Origin: an uncultured Alistipes sp. | GTDB lineage: Bacteria > Bacteroidota > Bacteroidia > Bacteroidales > UBA932 | Reading direction: 5' to 3' | Length of the DNA: 32,485 nucleotides | Assembly: GCA_900544195.1 (NCBI GenBank) | Contig: UQUJ01000036.1 | Span: 1 to 32,485 of the forward strand | Shown here: one piece after another, positions 23,457 to 31,533 of the stretch | Position numbering within the stretch: position 1 is the first letter of the stretch | Layout: each line of letters opens with the position of its first letter | The notes under the pieces: generated by a model | Told to the model about the DNA's origin: nothing | The model's database searches: none | What the model saw: only the letters and a program-made list of their open reading frames with translations | Translations under genes and position numbers: made by a program

Positions 23457-24149
23457 ATGAGACAGAAATACACAACCCAGATGTCAGTGTCGGATCTGAT
23501 AGACATCGACTACAGCCTGCTTCAGGTGATCTCCAGAATGGGGCTTTCCCTTAAATACGCCGGCCTGCCGGTGTCCGAAGCCTGCCGGAACAGCGGCGTC
23601 GATCCGGACACATTCATCCTGATCTGCAATGTCTATTCCTTCCCGGATCACGTGCCGTCAGAATCAGAACTGGAGAAAGGAAACATCAAGGACATCATCG
23701 GCTACCTCCACAGATCCCACCTCTACTACACCGGAAGGGCTCTCTGTACCCTGGAGGCTTCGTTCGACAGACTTGTGGAGTCTTTCGATGAGAGGCAGAA
23801 GAAGGTTGTCCTGAAATTCTTCAACGACTACAGGGATGAGCTTGACAAGCATTTCGCCTACGAGGAGGAGGTGGTCTTTCCGTATGTCGAGTCCCTGCTG
23901 CGAGGCGCGGCGGGAGACTCTGAATATTCCATCGAACAGTTCGAGGAACATCACGAGAATGTGGAGGAGAAGCTGGAGGACATGAAGAACATCGTGATGA
24001 AGTACCTGCCCGGCGACTGCTCCGATGAACTGAAGATCATGGTGCTTCTGGCCATCTACCATCTGCACGATGATCTCAGGAGGCATACCTATGTTGAAAA
24101 CAATATTATGGTGCCGGTGGTGAGCGGACTTGAACGAGATGGAGAGTAG
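23457..24149 (+). CDS. Hemerythrin domain protein, RIC/YtfE-like di-iron protein
   Basis: A 230-residue cytoplasmic four-helix-bundle protein with candidate di-iron ligands: His85/His88 (HRSHLYY), His132 and Glu136 (DKHFAYEEE), His165/166 (EEHHENVE), His204 and His210 with Glu214 (HLHDDLRRHTYVENN). An N-terminal region of about 75 residues resembles the ScdA/RIC accessory domain. Related RIC proteins repair iron-sulfur clusters after nitric oxide or oxidative stress. ATG 23457 is chosen because it lies 2 nt after the feoAB stop; the frame runs back into feoAB to 23319 but without reason to use it. It overlaps the next gene by 11 nt. Confidence 0.85.
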   Translation: MRQKYTTQMSVSDLIDIDYSLLQVISRMGLSLKYAGLPVSEACRNSGVDPDTFILICNVYSFPDHVPSESELEKGNIKDIIGYLHRSHLYYTGRALCTLEASFDRLVESFDERQKKVVLKFFNDYRDELDKHFAYEEEVVFPYVESLLRGAAGDSEYSIEQFEEHHENVEEKLEDMKNIVMKYLPGDCSDELKIMVLLAIYHLHDDLRRHTYVENNIMVPVVSGLERDGE

Positions 24150-24738
24150 GAAGAAAATAGTTCTCATCATCCCTTCTGACATTGTGGCCAGAGGGTTCGA
24201 AAGTATCCTATCCGGGCAGGGAGATTTTCTTGTTCTGGATAACCTCGTGGATTACTCCAAGCCAAGGGAGGTGCGTCTGCGGATTCTGGATCCGGATGTG
24301 GTCATTGTGGATCCGGCGGTGTTCGATTTCCGAAGCCGTAAGGATGGTCGCTTTCTGATCTCTGAACAGTGCGATGCGACCGTGTTGGCTCTGGAGGGGC
24401 CGGCTGTGACGGAGGACATTCTCAGACAATATGACGGGGCGGTCTCGTTGTACGATGACGCCGCCGGAATAGTCCGTAAGATCCACTCGGCCATGGATTC
24501 GAGGCTGCCGGAGCCATCGGGCGAGGGCAATGAGTTGTCTTCGCGTGAGAAGGAGATTCTGGTGTGCGTGGCGCAAGGGATGCTCAACAAGGAGATCGCC
24601 GACAAGTTCAGTCTCTCTATCTACACGGTCATAACCCACCGCAAGAACATCACGCGCAAGACCGGCATCAAGACCGTGGCCGGCCTTACCGTCTATGCGA
24701 TTCTCAACAATCTCATTGACATTAATTCTGTTCAGTAG
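24139..24738 (+). CDS. LuxR-type response regulator-like transcription factor
   Basis: A 199-residue DNA-binding protein. Residues about 132-197 are a LuxR/NarL helix-turn-helix (LSSREKEILVCVAQGMLNKEIADKFSLSIYTVITHRKNITRKTG). Residues 5-120 look like a degenerate receiver domain: the beta strand PDVVIVDP carries one Asp, but the usual acidic pair near the start and the conserved Thr/Lys are not clear. Phosphorylation is therefore doubtful; it may sense by another route. ATG 24139 is chosen (a TTG at 24130 is the only alternative nearby). It overlaps the hemerythrin-like gene by 11 nt and ends the operon, so it may control iron or nitrosative-stress genes, including its own operon. Confidence 0.85.
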   Translation: MESRKKIVLIIPSDIVARGFESILSGQGDFLVLDNLVDYSKPREVRLRILDPDVVIVDPAVFDFRSRKDGRFLISEQCDATVLALEGPAVTEDILRQYDGAVSLYDDAAGIVRKIHSAMDSRLPEPSGEGNELSSREKEILVCVAQGMLNKEIADKFSLSIYTVITHRKNITRKTGIKTVAGLTVYAILNNLIDINSVQ

Positions 24739-24748
24739 TACTAAAGGA

Positions 24749-24819
24749 TAGGCAATACCCCTCTCAACCAGAATTTTGCACGTTACCAAAATTCTTGGGT
24801 TGAGAGGGGTATATGCCTA
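24749..24819. repeat. Long near-perfect inverted repeat between convergent genes
   Basis: Arms 24749-24778 and 24787-24819 pair over about 30 bp with a few bulges, around an 8-nt loop. The arms include CCCCTCTCAACC and GGTTGAGAGGGG. There is no T run on either side, so it is not a textbook intrinsic terminator, although its position between convergent genes suits bidirectional termination. Confidence 0.8.
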
Positions 24820-24875
24820 TGGGGTAAATTGTCAGAATGGTTCAAACCTTATTCCGTCACAAAGTCTTCGGTGTG

Positions 24876-25970
24876 CTATTTCAGGTTGATCTCCGCGATG
24901 ACGGGGTAGTGGTCGGAGTAGCGGACGCGGGGGACGGTGTGCGAGACGGTGCTGAAATGCGACGGATAAAGAATATAATCGATGCGGATGAAAGGCCAGA
25001 GAAATGAATAGGTCGCCCCGAAGCCTTTGCCGGCTTCCACAAATGAGTCGTCACGACCTTTTTTGAGGCGGTTGTAGGTGTACGACATCGGATTGTCGTT
25101 GAAATCTCCGGTCACAATGGCCTCCAGCGTGCAGTCCTCGATGTCTGACATCACCTTGTCCACCTGCTCTGGTCTCCTGCGGATTGACTTTTTCATTTTC
25201 TCCTCCGTCTCCCACATCAGTTCCCCATCCTTGTCTGTCACGGATTTCTTGAGCCTTGCCAACGACACGTTGTAACTCTCGAAATGACAGTTGTAAACTC
25301 TTATGACGCTTCCCTCCCCGATTTTCAGGTCCGTGAATATCGCCAGATTGGAACTTTTGTCGAACATCAGTTTCCCTTTGCGCTCGACCGGGAATCGGCT
25401 CAGGGTCACATTCCCGTAGCTTCCCTTGTCTGTCACATACATGAAGTAGCCGATGTTGTAACTTGGGAAACGCTTCTCGAAGAACCGCGCCACATCATAT
25501 TCCCCGGGCAGATTTACCTCTTGCAGACACACAATGTCAGCGTCGCTGTCCAAGATGAATTTCACGACAGAATCGGCGCAGACGGCTCTGCCACCATCAT
25601 CCTTGAATTCCGGAGCCTTGCCCAAAGCGAAATGTCCCACGTTGTAACTCAGGATCCTGACCGTTTCGGAACCCTTCTCCTCCGCACCCGAGGAGAACTG
25701 AAAGTAGCGGCCAATGAATATCACGGACGGCAGCAAGGCCAGCAGCGGAATCATGAATGAACTTGACCCTTTGCGGATTGCGATGACAAGGAATATCCCG
25801 TTGAGTATCGCGATTGGCACGAACAGCAGTCCGAACACTGTCATGTACCATGCCTTGGCCGGGTTCACGACCATTGAGGCGTAACTGAGAAGAAGCAGGA
25901 AAGCCGAAAGCGACATCAGCAGTCTCGCGATGATGCCGCCGAATGAAGTCTCATGTGAATTCCTTCTCAT
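24876..25970 (-). CDS. Membrane-anchored endonuclease/exonuclease/phosphatase family protein
   Basis: A 364-residue protein from ATG 25970. Residues about 10-95 hold three hydrophobic helices (LLMSLSAFLLLLSYASMVV, MTVFGLLFVPIAILNGIFLVIAI, FMIPLLALLPSVIFIG). The rest is an EEP hydrolase fold with LSYNVGHF, IVCLQEVN (metal-binding Glu), VYNCHFES, VTGDFNDNP and the terminal SDHYPVIAEI. The family cleaves phosphodiesters or phosphomonoesters in nucleic acids, lipids or small molecules; the substrate here is unknown and the catalytic domain is probably periplasmic. The frame extends to 26030, but that start overlaps the rhomboid gene; ATG 25970 leaves a 19-nt gap. It is the last gene of the mutL operon. 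Confidence 0.85.
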   Translation of the reverse strand: MRRNSHETSFGGIIARLLMSLSAFLLLLSYASMVVNPAKAWYMTVFGLLFVPIAILNGIFLVIAIRKGSSSFMIPLLALLPSVIFIGRYFQFSSGAEEKGSETVRILSYNVGHFALGKAPEFKDDGGRAVCADSVVKFILDSDADIVCLQEVNLPGEYDVARFFEKRFPSYNIGYFMYVTDKGSYGNVTLSRFPVERKGKLMFDKSSNLAIFTDLKIGEGSVIRVYNCHFESYNVSLARLKKSVTDKDGELMWETEEKMKKSIRRRPEQVDKVMSDIEDCTLEAIVTGDFNDNPMSYTYNRLKKGRDDSFVEAGKGFGATYSFLWPFIRIDYILYPSHFSTVSHTVPRVRYSDHYPVIAEINLK

Positions 25971-25989
25971 GCCAGGACCTGCTATCGTG

Positions 25990-26682
25990 TCACCTTTGCC
26001 AGAGTTTGCCGGATTTCTTCCAATAGACAAGCAGCAGGAATCCGAACAACATTCCGCCGAGATGGGCGAAATGCGCCACGCCGTCCATTGTCCCCGTCAC
26101 TCCGGTGAAAAGTTCAATGGCGATGAAGATCAAAACGAACCATTTTGCTTTCAGCGAAATCGGAGGGAATATGAGTGTCCAGATGTCGTTCGGATAAAGC
26201 ATGGCGTAGCCGATCTGGATTCCGTAGATGGCGCCCGAGGCTCCAAGCGTCGGGGTGCGAAGAAGATTGATCTGTCCTGCGGAGAGGATTCCCGAATTGG
26301 CTGACGCCATGGCCTCCATCTGGAAATATTCCACGACAGTGTGGGTCAGCACCGCTCCGAGTCCGGCCACGAAATAGAAGATGAGGTATTTCTTTGAACC
26401 GATCGTCCTCTCCAGCGCCGAACCGAACATCAAGAGGCAGAACATGTTGAAGAACAGATGCCAGAACCCTCCGTGCATGAACAAGTAAGTGATTGGTTGC
26501 CAGATGCGGAAGAATGGGGAGGCCGGGTAGAACATCGCGAATGTGCTGACCATGAAGTTCTGGTTGATCACCGTGGCGATGTACATCACGATATTGATCA
26601 GCAGAATATTCCGTGTGACCGGCGGGAACCTGTTGAGGAATCCGCCTATTCCTGATTGCCTGTCATCGTAGTAGTAGGGCAT
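25990..26682 (-). CDS. Rhomboid family intramembrane serine protease
   Basis: A 230-residue polytopic inner membrane protease that cuts transmembrane helices of substrate proteins. The catalytic dyad is visible: Ser149 in GASGAIYG and His207 in AHFAHLGG. The HLFFNM motif (His75, Asn79) supplies the oxyanion hole. Six hydrophobic segments fit the GlpG core. It follows mutL by 21 nt on the same strand, and the order mutL-rhomboid-EEP hydrolase is, as I recall, common in Bacteroidota. Substrates unknown. Confidence 0.93.
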   Translation of the reverse strand: MPYYYDDRQSGIGGFLNRFPPVTRNILLINIVMYIATVINQNFMVSTFAMFYPASPFFRIWQPITYLFMHGGFWHLFFNMFCLLMFGSALERTIGSKKYLIFYFVAGLGAVLTHTVVEYFQMEAMASANSGILSAGQINLLRTPTLGASGAIYGIQIGYAMLYPNDIWTLIFPPISLKAKWFVLIFIAIELFTGVTGTMDGVAHFAHLGGMLFGFLLLVYWKKSGKLWQR

Positions 26683-26703
26683 AATCCTATAATATTCAAA
26701 AAT

Positions 26704-28593
26704 TTAAAATAACTTTTCAATCTGTGAGGTGGTCATGATCGCCATTATCCTCTTTCCGTTGTCGGTCAGTTCCGCGTTGCCGCTTGAAAGCAAACTGTCC
26801 AGCAGACGCCTTGCCTCCATCGGAGATGCCAAAGGAGCGCATCCGGATGCTCCAAGCAGGGCGATTTTCTCGGCCATCGCCGCTTCCATCACCCCCGGGA
26901 GCATTGAGCTGTCATCCGAGAGGATCAGCAGCAGGTCAGAGACCATCGTCTGAATCTTCCCCTCTTCGCATGAATATCCTTCCGGCACCCCGTTGACCAC
27001 AATCGTGTCCGTCCCGAACGGCGAGATGTCGAATCCCAACTTGGCAAGCAGTTCGGCCTTGTCGTCGAAAACGGCTCTGTTCGCGGCGCCGACCTCGACT
27101 TTAACCGGGAACATGCTCGCTTGTGTGACATGCTCGTTCTTTGTGAGAGCGGCCAATGCCCTGTCGTAGAGTATTCTTTCCCGTGCCCTTCTGACGTTCA
27201 CTATCATCAGGCCGTCCCTCGCCGGGGCGACAATGTATTTCCCTCCGAGGATGATGGTCTGTGTGACCGGCAGCGTCTTCTCTTCGAAAAGTTTGCCATA
27301 ATCCTCCCGCCTGTCCACATATTGCCCGAAACTTCCGTTGCCGGATTCTTTCCAACCGGCCGCCGAGTCACCATACCCGGCCGTTGAGCCTTTCGAAGCG
27401 ACTCTCCCTACGGCACCATATTCCCCGGACACTCCGGCGGTCGGTGATCCCGGTCGGACCACCGGCTCAATGACCGTCTCAAACGGATTGTACCCGCTGT
27501 CCACCGCCACCTGCGGAATTGATTCCGGCTGATATTCAGTGAAATGCGACCCGAGTACCGGCATGTCCTTAGCCTCTGGATTCGAGAAATCAATCCCTCC
27601 CGCGAATGAGTTCTTTCCCAACGTCTCCTTCACAGAAGCATAGACGACTTGGAACATGAACGAATCGTCCTCAAATTTCACCTCGGACTTTGTCGGGCTG
27701 ATGTTCACGTCCACGCTGTGCGGATTCACTTCCAGATAGATGAAATAGGAAGGAGTCACCCCGTCCGCGACCATCCCCTCGTAGGCCTTCATCACGGCCT
27801 TGTGCAGGTATGGACTCCGGAAATACCTGCCGTTGACAAAGAAGAACTGGTTCCCCAAAGTCTTCCTTGCCGTGTCCGGCCTCCCAACAAAGCCTCTCAG
27901 GCTTACGACGGATGTGTCCGCACAGACATCCACCACATCTCCTGTGACGGATGCCCCGAGCAAATCCATAATCCTGAATTTGAGCGATTTCGCCGGCTTG
28001 AGGACGAACACGTCCTTGCCGTTGTGGCTTAGCGAGAATCCGGTCTCCGGCCGCGTCAGGGCCACTTTGGTGAATTCTTCGACAATATGCTTGAACTCAA
28101 CGTTGTCCGACTTCAGAAACTTCCTTCTGGCCGGCACGTTGTAGAACAGATTGCGCACAGCTATGTTGGTTCCTTTCGGCGCAGCCACCTCGGTCGTGGA
28201 ATTGTGGACGGAAGCCGCGAACTCGACCTGGCAACCGACCTCCTCTTCCTCTGTGCGTGTCTTCAGCGTCACTTCCGCCACGGCCGCGATCGAGGCCAAA
28301 GCCTCACCTCTGAACCCGAATGTCTTGATGTCCTCCAGATCCTCGGCGGTCGCGATCTTCGAGGTGGCGTGCCTCTCGAAACAGAGCACGGCATCGTCAG
28401 GATTCATCCCCTTGCCGTTGTCTATGACTTGGATCAGAGTCCGCCCTGAGTCCTTGATTATCACCGAGATCTGATCGGCTCCTGCATCAACGGCATTCTC
28501 CACAAGCTCCTTCACCACGGAAGCGGGCCTTTGCACGACCTCGCCCGCGGCGATCATGTTCGCTATGTTTCCAGGCAGTATCCTGAGTTCCAT
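26704..28593 (-). CDS. mutL: DNA mismatch repair protein MutL
   Basis: Links MutS mismatch recognition to strand removal. The product is 629 residues. The N-terminal GHKL ATPase is complete: Glu29 and Asn33 in KELVENAVDAG, DNGKGM at 58-63, GFRGEAL at 93-99. After a low-complexity linker (about 350-440), the dimerisation domain begins at QTIILGGKYIVA. The metal-binding endonuclease motif DQHAxxExxxxE is not present: the equivalent site reads VNVRRARERI (465-474), and no ACR-type or CxHGRP-type motif follows. This MutL therefore looks nuclease-inactive like the E. coli protein, although methyl-directed MutH is not seen in the window. The start is the standard MELRILP..IA.MIAAGEVV opening. Confidence 0.95.
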   Translation of the reverse strand: MELRILPGNIANMIAAGEVVQRPASVVKELVENAVDAGADQISVIIKDSGRTLIQVIDNGKGMNPDDAVLCFERHATSKIATAEDLEDIKTFGFRGEALASIAAVAEVTLKTRTEEEEVGCQVEFAASVHNSTTEVAAPKGTNIAVRNLFYNVPARRKFLKSDNVEFKHIVEEFTKVALTRPETGFSLSHNGKDVFVLKPAKSLKFRIMDLLGASVTGDVVDVCADTSVVSLRGFVGRPDTARKTLGNQFFFVNGRYFRSPYLHKAVMKAYEGMVADGVTPSYFIYLEVNPHSVDVNISPTKSEVKFEDDSFMFQVVYASVKETLGKNSFAGGIDFSNPEAKDMPVLGSHFTEYQPESIPQVAVDSGYNPFETVIEPVVRPGSPTAGVSGEYGAVGRVASKGSTAGYGDSAAGWKESGNGSFGQYVDRREDYGKLFEEKTLPVTQTIILGGKYIVAPARDGLMIVNVRRARERILYDRALAALTKNEHVTQASMFPVKVEVGAANRAVFDDKAELLAKLGFDISPFGTDTIVVNGVPEGYSCEEGKIQTMVSDLLLILSDDSSMLPGVMEAAMAEKIALLGASGCAPLASPMEARRLLDSLLSSGNAELTDNGKRIMAIMTTSQIEKLF

Positions 28594-28594
28594 C

Positions 28595-28897
28595 CTAAAG
28601 AAGAGAGTAGAATTTAGTGAAATATATCAGAACCACAGCAAGCAGAATCAAACCTACTATTCCTATGATTCTCTGCGCCTTGGTAGCCACTGTGGCTCTT
28701 CTGGCGTAGTTGCCTTCACGCAGCGATCCACGGATGTAGGAGCCTGGCACGTACTCACCTTTCTCCTTCTCTTTCTCAAAAGTGCCGTCAACCTTTCCGA
28801 ACTTCTGCCGGCGCTCTTCCTCCTCCTTGTCATAGTAGAGGGGCTTGTAGTTGAATTTTCTGTGTTCCTGTTCCCCAGGAAAAGTAAAAAAGCCCAT
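28595..28897 (-). CDS. Small single-helix membrane protein next to mutL
   Basis: A 100-residue protein with a charged, soluble N-terminal part (MGFFTFPGEQEHRKFNYKP, EEEERRQKFG, EKEKEKGEY) and one C-terminal transmembrane helix (IIGIVGLILLAVVLIYF, about 78-94). It ends 1 nt before the mutL start and is first in the operon behind a good promoter. Small proteins of this type sit beside mutL in other Bacteroidota as I recall; the function is unknown. Confidence 0.75.
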   Translation of the reverse strand: MGFFTFPGEQEHRKFNYKPLYYDKEEEERRQKFGKVDGTFEKEKEKGEYVPGSYIRGSLREGNYARRATVATKAQRIIGIVGLILLAVVLIYFTKFYSLL

Positions 28898-28917
28898 AAT
28901 CTTTCAATTTACCTTAA

Positions 28918-28948
28918 CAAAGATAGTCAAAATCTCAGTTGTGTCAAC
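28918..28948 (-). promoter_or_regulatory. Promoter of the mutL operon
   Basis: On the minus strand TATCTTTG (28918-28925) lies 19 nt downstream of GTTG (28945-28948), a good -7/-33 pair for Bacteroidota. The transcription start would be near 28912. Confidence 0.7.
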
Positions 28949-28969
28949 AAAAAAGAATCGGTATATTAG
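28939..28969 (+). promoter_or_regulatory. Promoter of the GH92 gene
   Basis: TTG at 28939-28941 and TATATTAG at 28962-28969 with a 20-nt gap approximate the consensus. The site overlaps the divergent mutL promoter on the other strand. Confidence 0.5.
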
Positions 28970-28996
28970 CGGAACGATAACATTAAGTCATCATCG

Positions 28997-31204
28997 ATGA
29001 AAACCATAAGGACGGTCATCTTTGCCGCACTTGGAATCTTGGCGGCATGTTCTCCTGCGGCGACGAGCCGGGAGGACTTCACCAGTTATGTCAATGTAAG
29101 AATAGGCTCCGGCGGGCACGGACATGTGTTTATCGGGGCGAGCGTGCCATTCGGCGCGGTGCAGCTGGGGCCAACGAGCATTCCACAGTCGTGGGACTGG
29201 TGCTCGGGGTACCATTCCAGCGACTCCACGGTCATCGGATTCTCGCACACGCATCTGAGCGGAACGGGAATCGGCGATCTCTTCGACATCACGTTGATGC
29301 CGGTGGTGGGCACGGTGAGATATTCAAGAGGGGAGGAGCCGAAGGATTCAACTCCGGAAGCGATCGCCGCTGCGCAGGCCACGGGGATGTGGTCCTACGC
29401 CGACAGAACCAGGGAGGTGGCGAGACCCGGCTACTACAGTGTTCCGCTGACCCGCTACGGCATCACCGCCGAAATGACCGCCACCACCAGAGTCGGCCTC
29501 AGCCGCTACACCTTCCCGGCCTCGGACAGCTCCGCGGTGGTCATCGACCTTGAGAACGGCGGCTGCTGGGACAGGGCTTACGACACGAAATTCGCCGTTA
29601 TAGACAGCTGCACCATAGAAGGTTACAGATTCTCTACAGGCTGGGCAAAAGATCAGAAAATTTACTTCCACGCCCAATTCTCGAAGCCTTTCGACTCCTT
29701 CGACGAGGTGGCTGTCAAGGAATATGCCGTTGACGGGCAGGAATATTCAGTCAACTATTTCCGCGCCGGCTTCCGCACCGCCGAGGGGGAGCAGGTGATG
29801 GTGAAGGTCGCGGTCTCTCCGGTCAGCGAGGAAAAGGCGGCTTTGAATATGTCCGCGGAACTTCCGGGCTGGGATTTTGACGCCACGGTCGAGGCTGCCC
29901 GCAAGGCATGGAATGCGGAACTGTCCAAAGCGAAGGTGTCCACATCGGATTCGGATTCCAGAACCATCTTCTACACAGCGCTTTACCACACGATGATCAT
30001 GCCTTCGACCTTCAGCGATGTGGATGCTCCGAGAACGGAATATACCTCCTTCTCCCTTTGGGACACCTATCGCGCGCAGATGCCGCTGATGACGATTCTG
30101 CATCCCGACAGGGAGAACGACATGATCGCCACGATGCTGGAGATCTACAAAAGGCAAGGGCGGCTTCCTGTCTGGCACCTGGTCGGCAACGAGACCGACT
30201 GCATGGTCGGCAATCCGGGCGTGATCGCCGTCGCCGACGCTGTAGTGAAAGGCTTCGACGGCTTCGACCGTGACCTGGCCTGGGAGGCTCTCAAGGCAAC
30301 GATGATGGGCAACACCCGCGGCCTTGACTACCGTCAGAAGTACGGGTATATTCCTTCAGACAAGATGCTTGAGTCGATTGCCTATGACATGGAATATGCC
30401 ATAGCGGACGCCGCCGTGGCCGCCGCCGCTGAGCGCCTTGGCAGGAGCGAGGATGCTGAATATTTCCGCAACCGCAGTCATTCCTATCGCAACTACATGG
30501 ATTCCACGACATTATTCGCCAGGGGCCGTTTCTCCGACGGCAGTTGGAGGACTCCGTTCAACCCATATTCCTCGGAGCATCGCGCCAATGATTATTGCGA
30601 GGGCAATGCCTGGCAATATTCATGGCTCGCCCCTCATGACTATTCCGGCCTTGTCGATTTATACGGCTCCCGCGAGGGGTTCGTCGCGAGACTGGATTCG
30701 CTTTTCTCTGCGGATTCCCGGATCGACGGTGAGGATGCCTCTCCTGACATCTCCGGCCTGATCGGCCAGTACGCCCACGGCAACGAGCCGAGCCACCACG
30801 TCATCTACTTCTATACTATGGCTGAAGAGCCGTACAAGACCGCTGACCTGGCTCGCCGGATCTATTCAGAATTCTACAAGAACGCCGATGACGGCCTTTG
30901 CGGCAATGAGGATGCCGGCCAGATGTCCGCCTGGTATGTCCTCTCCGCTTTGGGTTTCTACGAGATAGAGCCTGCCTCCACGAGGTACTGGTTCGGCGCT
31001 CCTGCCTTTGACGAGGTGGATCTGAAGGTCGCCGGCGGCACCTTTAAGATAAAGGCCTCCGGTCTGAGCGATGAGAACCGCTACATCCAGAGCGTCACCT
31101 TGAACGGGAGTCCTCTCGTCAGCCCTTACATTGACTACTCCGAGATCGTCAAAGGCGGCGAGCTAGTCTTCAGGATGGGGCCGGAACGGACGGTCTGGTA
31201 CTGA
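28997..31204 (+). CDS. Glycoside hydrolase family 92 alpha-mannosidase, lipoprotein
   Basis: A calcium-dependent exo-acting alpha-mannosidase of the type that trims high-mannose N-glycans or yeast mannan. The product is 735 residues. The signal peptide ends in a LAAC lipobox (Cys18), so the enzyme is membrane anchored. The N-terminal beta-sandwich starts with YVNVRIGSGGHGHVFIGASVPFGAVQLGP. The (alpha/alpha)6 domain carries WHLVGNETDCMVGNPG, the catalytic-acid motif HGNEPSHH (Glu597) and GNEDAGQMSAW (636-646), which holds the catalytic Asp. It is monocistronic. Together with the GH20 enzyme it suggests N-glycan foraging. The linkage (1,2 or other) cannot be read from sequence alone. Confidence 0.95.
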   Translation: MKTIRTVIFAALGILAACSPAATSREDFTSYVNVRIGSGGHGHVFIGASVPFGAVQLGPTSIPQSWDWCSGYHSSDSTVIGFSHTHLSGTGIGDLFDITLMPVVGTVRYSRGEEPKDSTPEAIAAAQATGMWSYADRTREVARPGYYSVPLTRYGITAEMTATTRVGLSRYTFPASDSSAVVIDLENGGCWDRAYDTKFAVIDSCTIEGYRFSTGWAKDQKIYFHAQFSKPFDSFDEVAVKEYAVDGQEYSVNYFRAGFRTAEGEQVMVKVAVSPVSEEKAALNMSAELPGWDFDATVEAARKAWNAELSKAKVSTSDSDSRTIFYTALYHTMIMPSTFSDVDAPRTEYTSFSLWDTYRAQMPLMTILHPDRENDMIATMLEIYKRQGRLPVWHLVGNETDCMVGNPGVIAVADAVVKGFDGFDRDLAWEALKATMMGNTRGLDYRQKYGYIPSDKMLESIAYDMEYAIADAAVAAAAERLGRSEDAEYFRNRSHSYRNYMDSTTLFARGRFSDGSWRTPFNPYSSEHRANDYCEGNAWQYSWLAPHDYSGLVDLYGSREGFVARLDSLFSADSRIDGEDASPDISGLIGQYAHGNEPSHHVIYFYTMAEEPYKTADLARRIYSEFYKNADDGLCGNEDAGQMSAWYVLSALGFYEIEPASTRYWFGAPAFDEVDLKVAGGTFKIKASGLSDENRYIQSVTLNGSPLVSPYIDYSEIVKGGELVFRMGPERTVWY

Positions 31205-31247
31205 TGCCTAAGAAACTGTTTTGATTTGCTTGTCTGAAGGGGGTGAG

Positions 31248-31312
31248 TATAGATGTCTTTTCCACATCAGTCATGTGCCATCGGCACACTCATTCCTCTT
31301 TTTAACGCTTTC
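31248..31312 (-). repeat. Dispersed leader element, copy 3
   Basis: Segment 31248-31298 aligns with 4466-4513 and includes a perfect GTGCC-3 nt-GGCAC hairpin. TTTTTAACGCTT follows at 31299-31310, as in the other copies, but the spacer is shorter and no TAnnTTTG box is seen beyond it. It lies between the GH92 stop and the rRNA promoter, in the opposite orientation to both. Apart from this element, the 150-nt gap after GH92 shows nothing I can assign. Confidence 0.6.
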
Positions 31313-31354
31313 TCAACCAATTTTTGTGGAAATTTGAAAAAAAATCAAAAAAAG

Positions 31355-31385
31355 TTTGGCAAGTAAGAAAAAGTCGCTATCTTTG
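31355..31385 (+). promoter_or_regulatory. rRNA operon promoter
   Basis: TTTG at 31355-31358 and TATCTTTG at 31378-31385 with a 19-nt gap, near-perfect Bacteroidota consensus, below an A/T-rich upstream stretch. Expected start near 31391. The ~140-nt leader to the 16S gene contains a boxA-like TTCTTTAAAAATTG (31479-31492). Confidence 0.85.
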
Positions 31386-31533
31386 CAGCCCGTTTCGGAA
31401 GTAACGGCAAAGTTCATTGACAATATTGAAAGATTAGTACAACAAGTACCGAGAACGAAAAATGAAGAGCGTTGATTTCTTTAAAAATTGAAGAATGAAG
31501 TTGTCGGGGTCGAACTAGAGATAAAGTGTATAT

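Noticed and set aside
31205..31350. tRNA or mobile element between GH92 and the rRNA operon
   Set aside because: No cloverleaf, no terminal repeats or transposase; only the dispersed leader element is visible.
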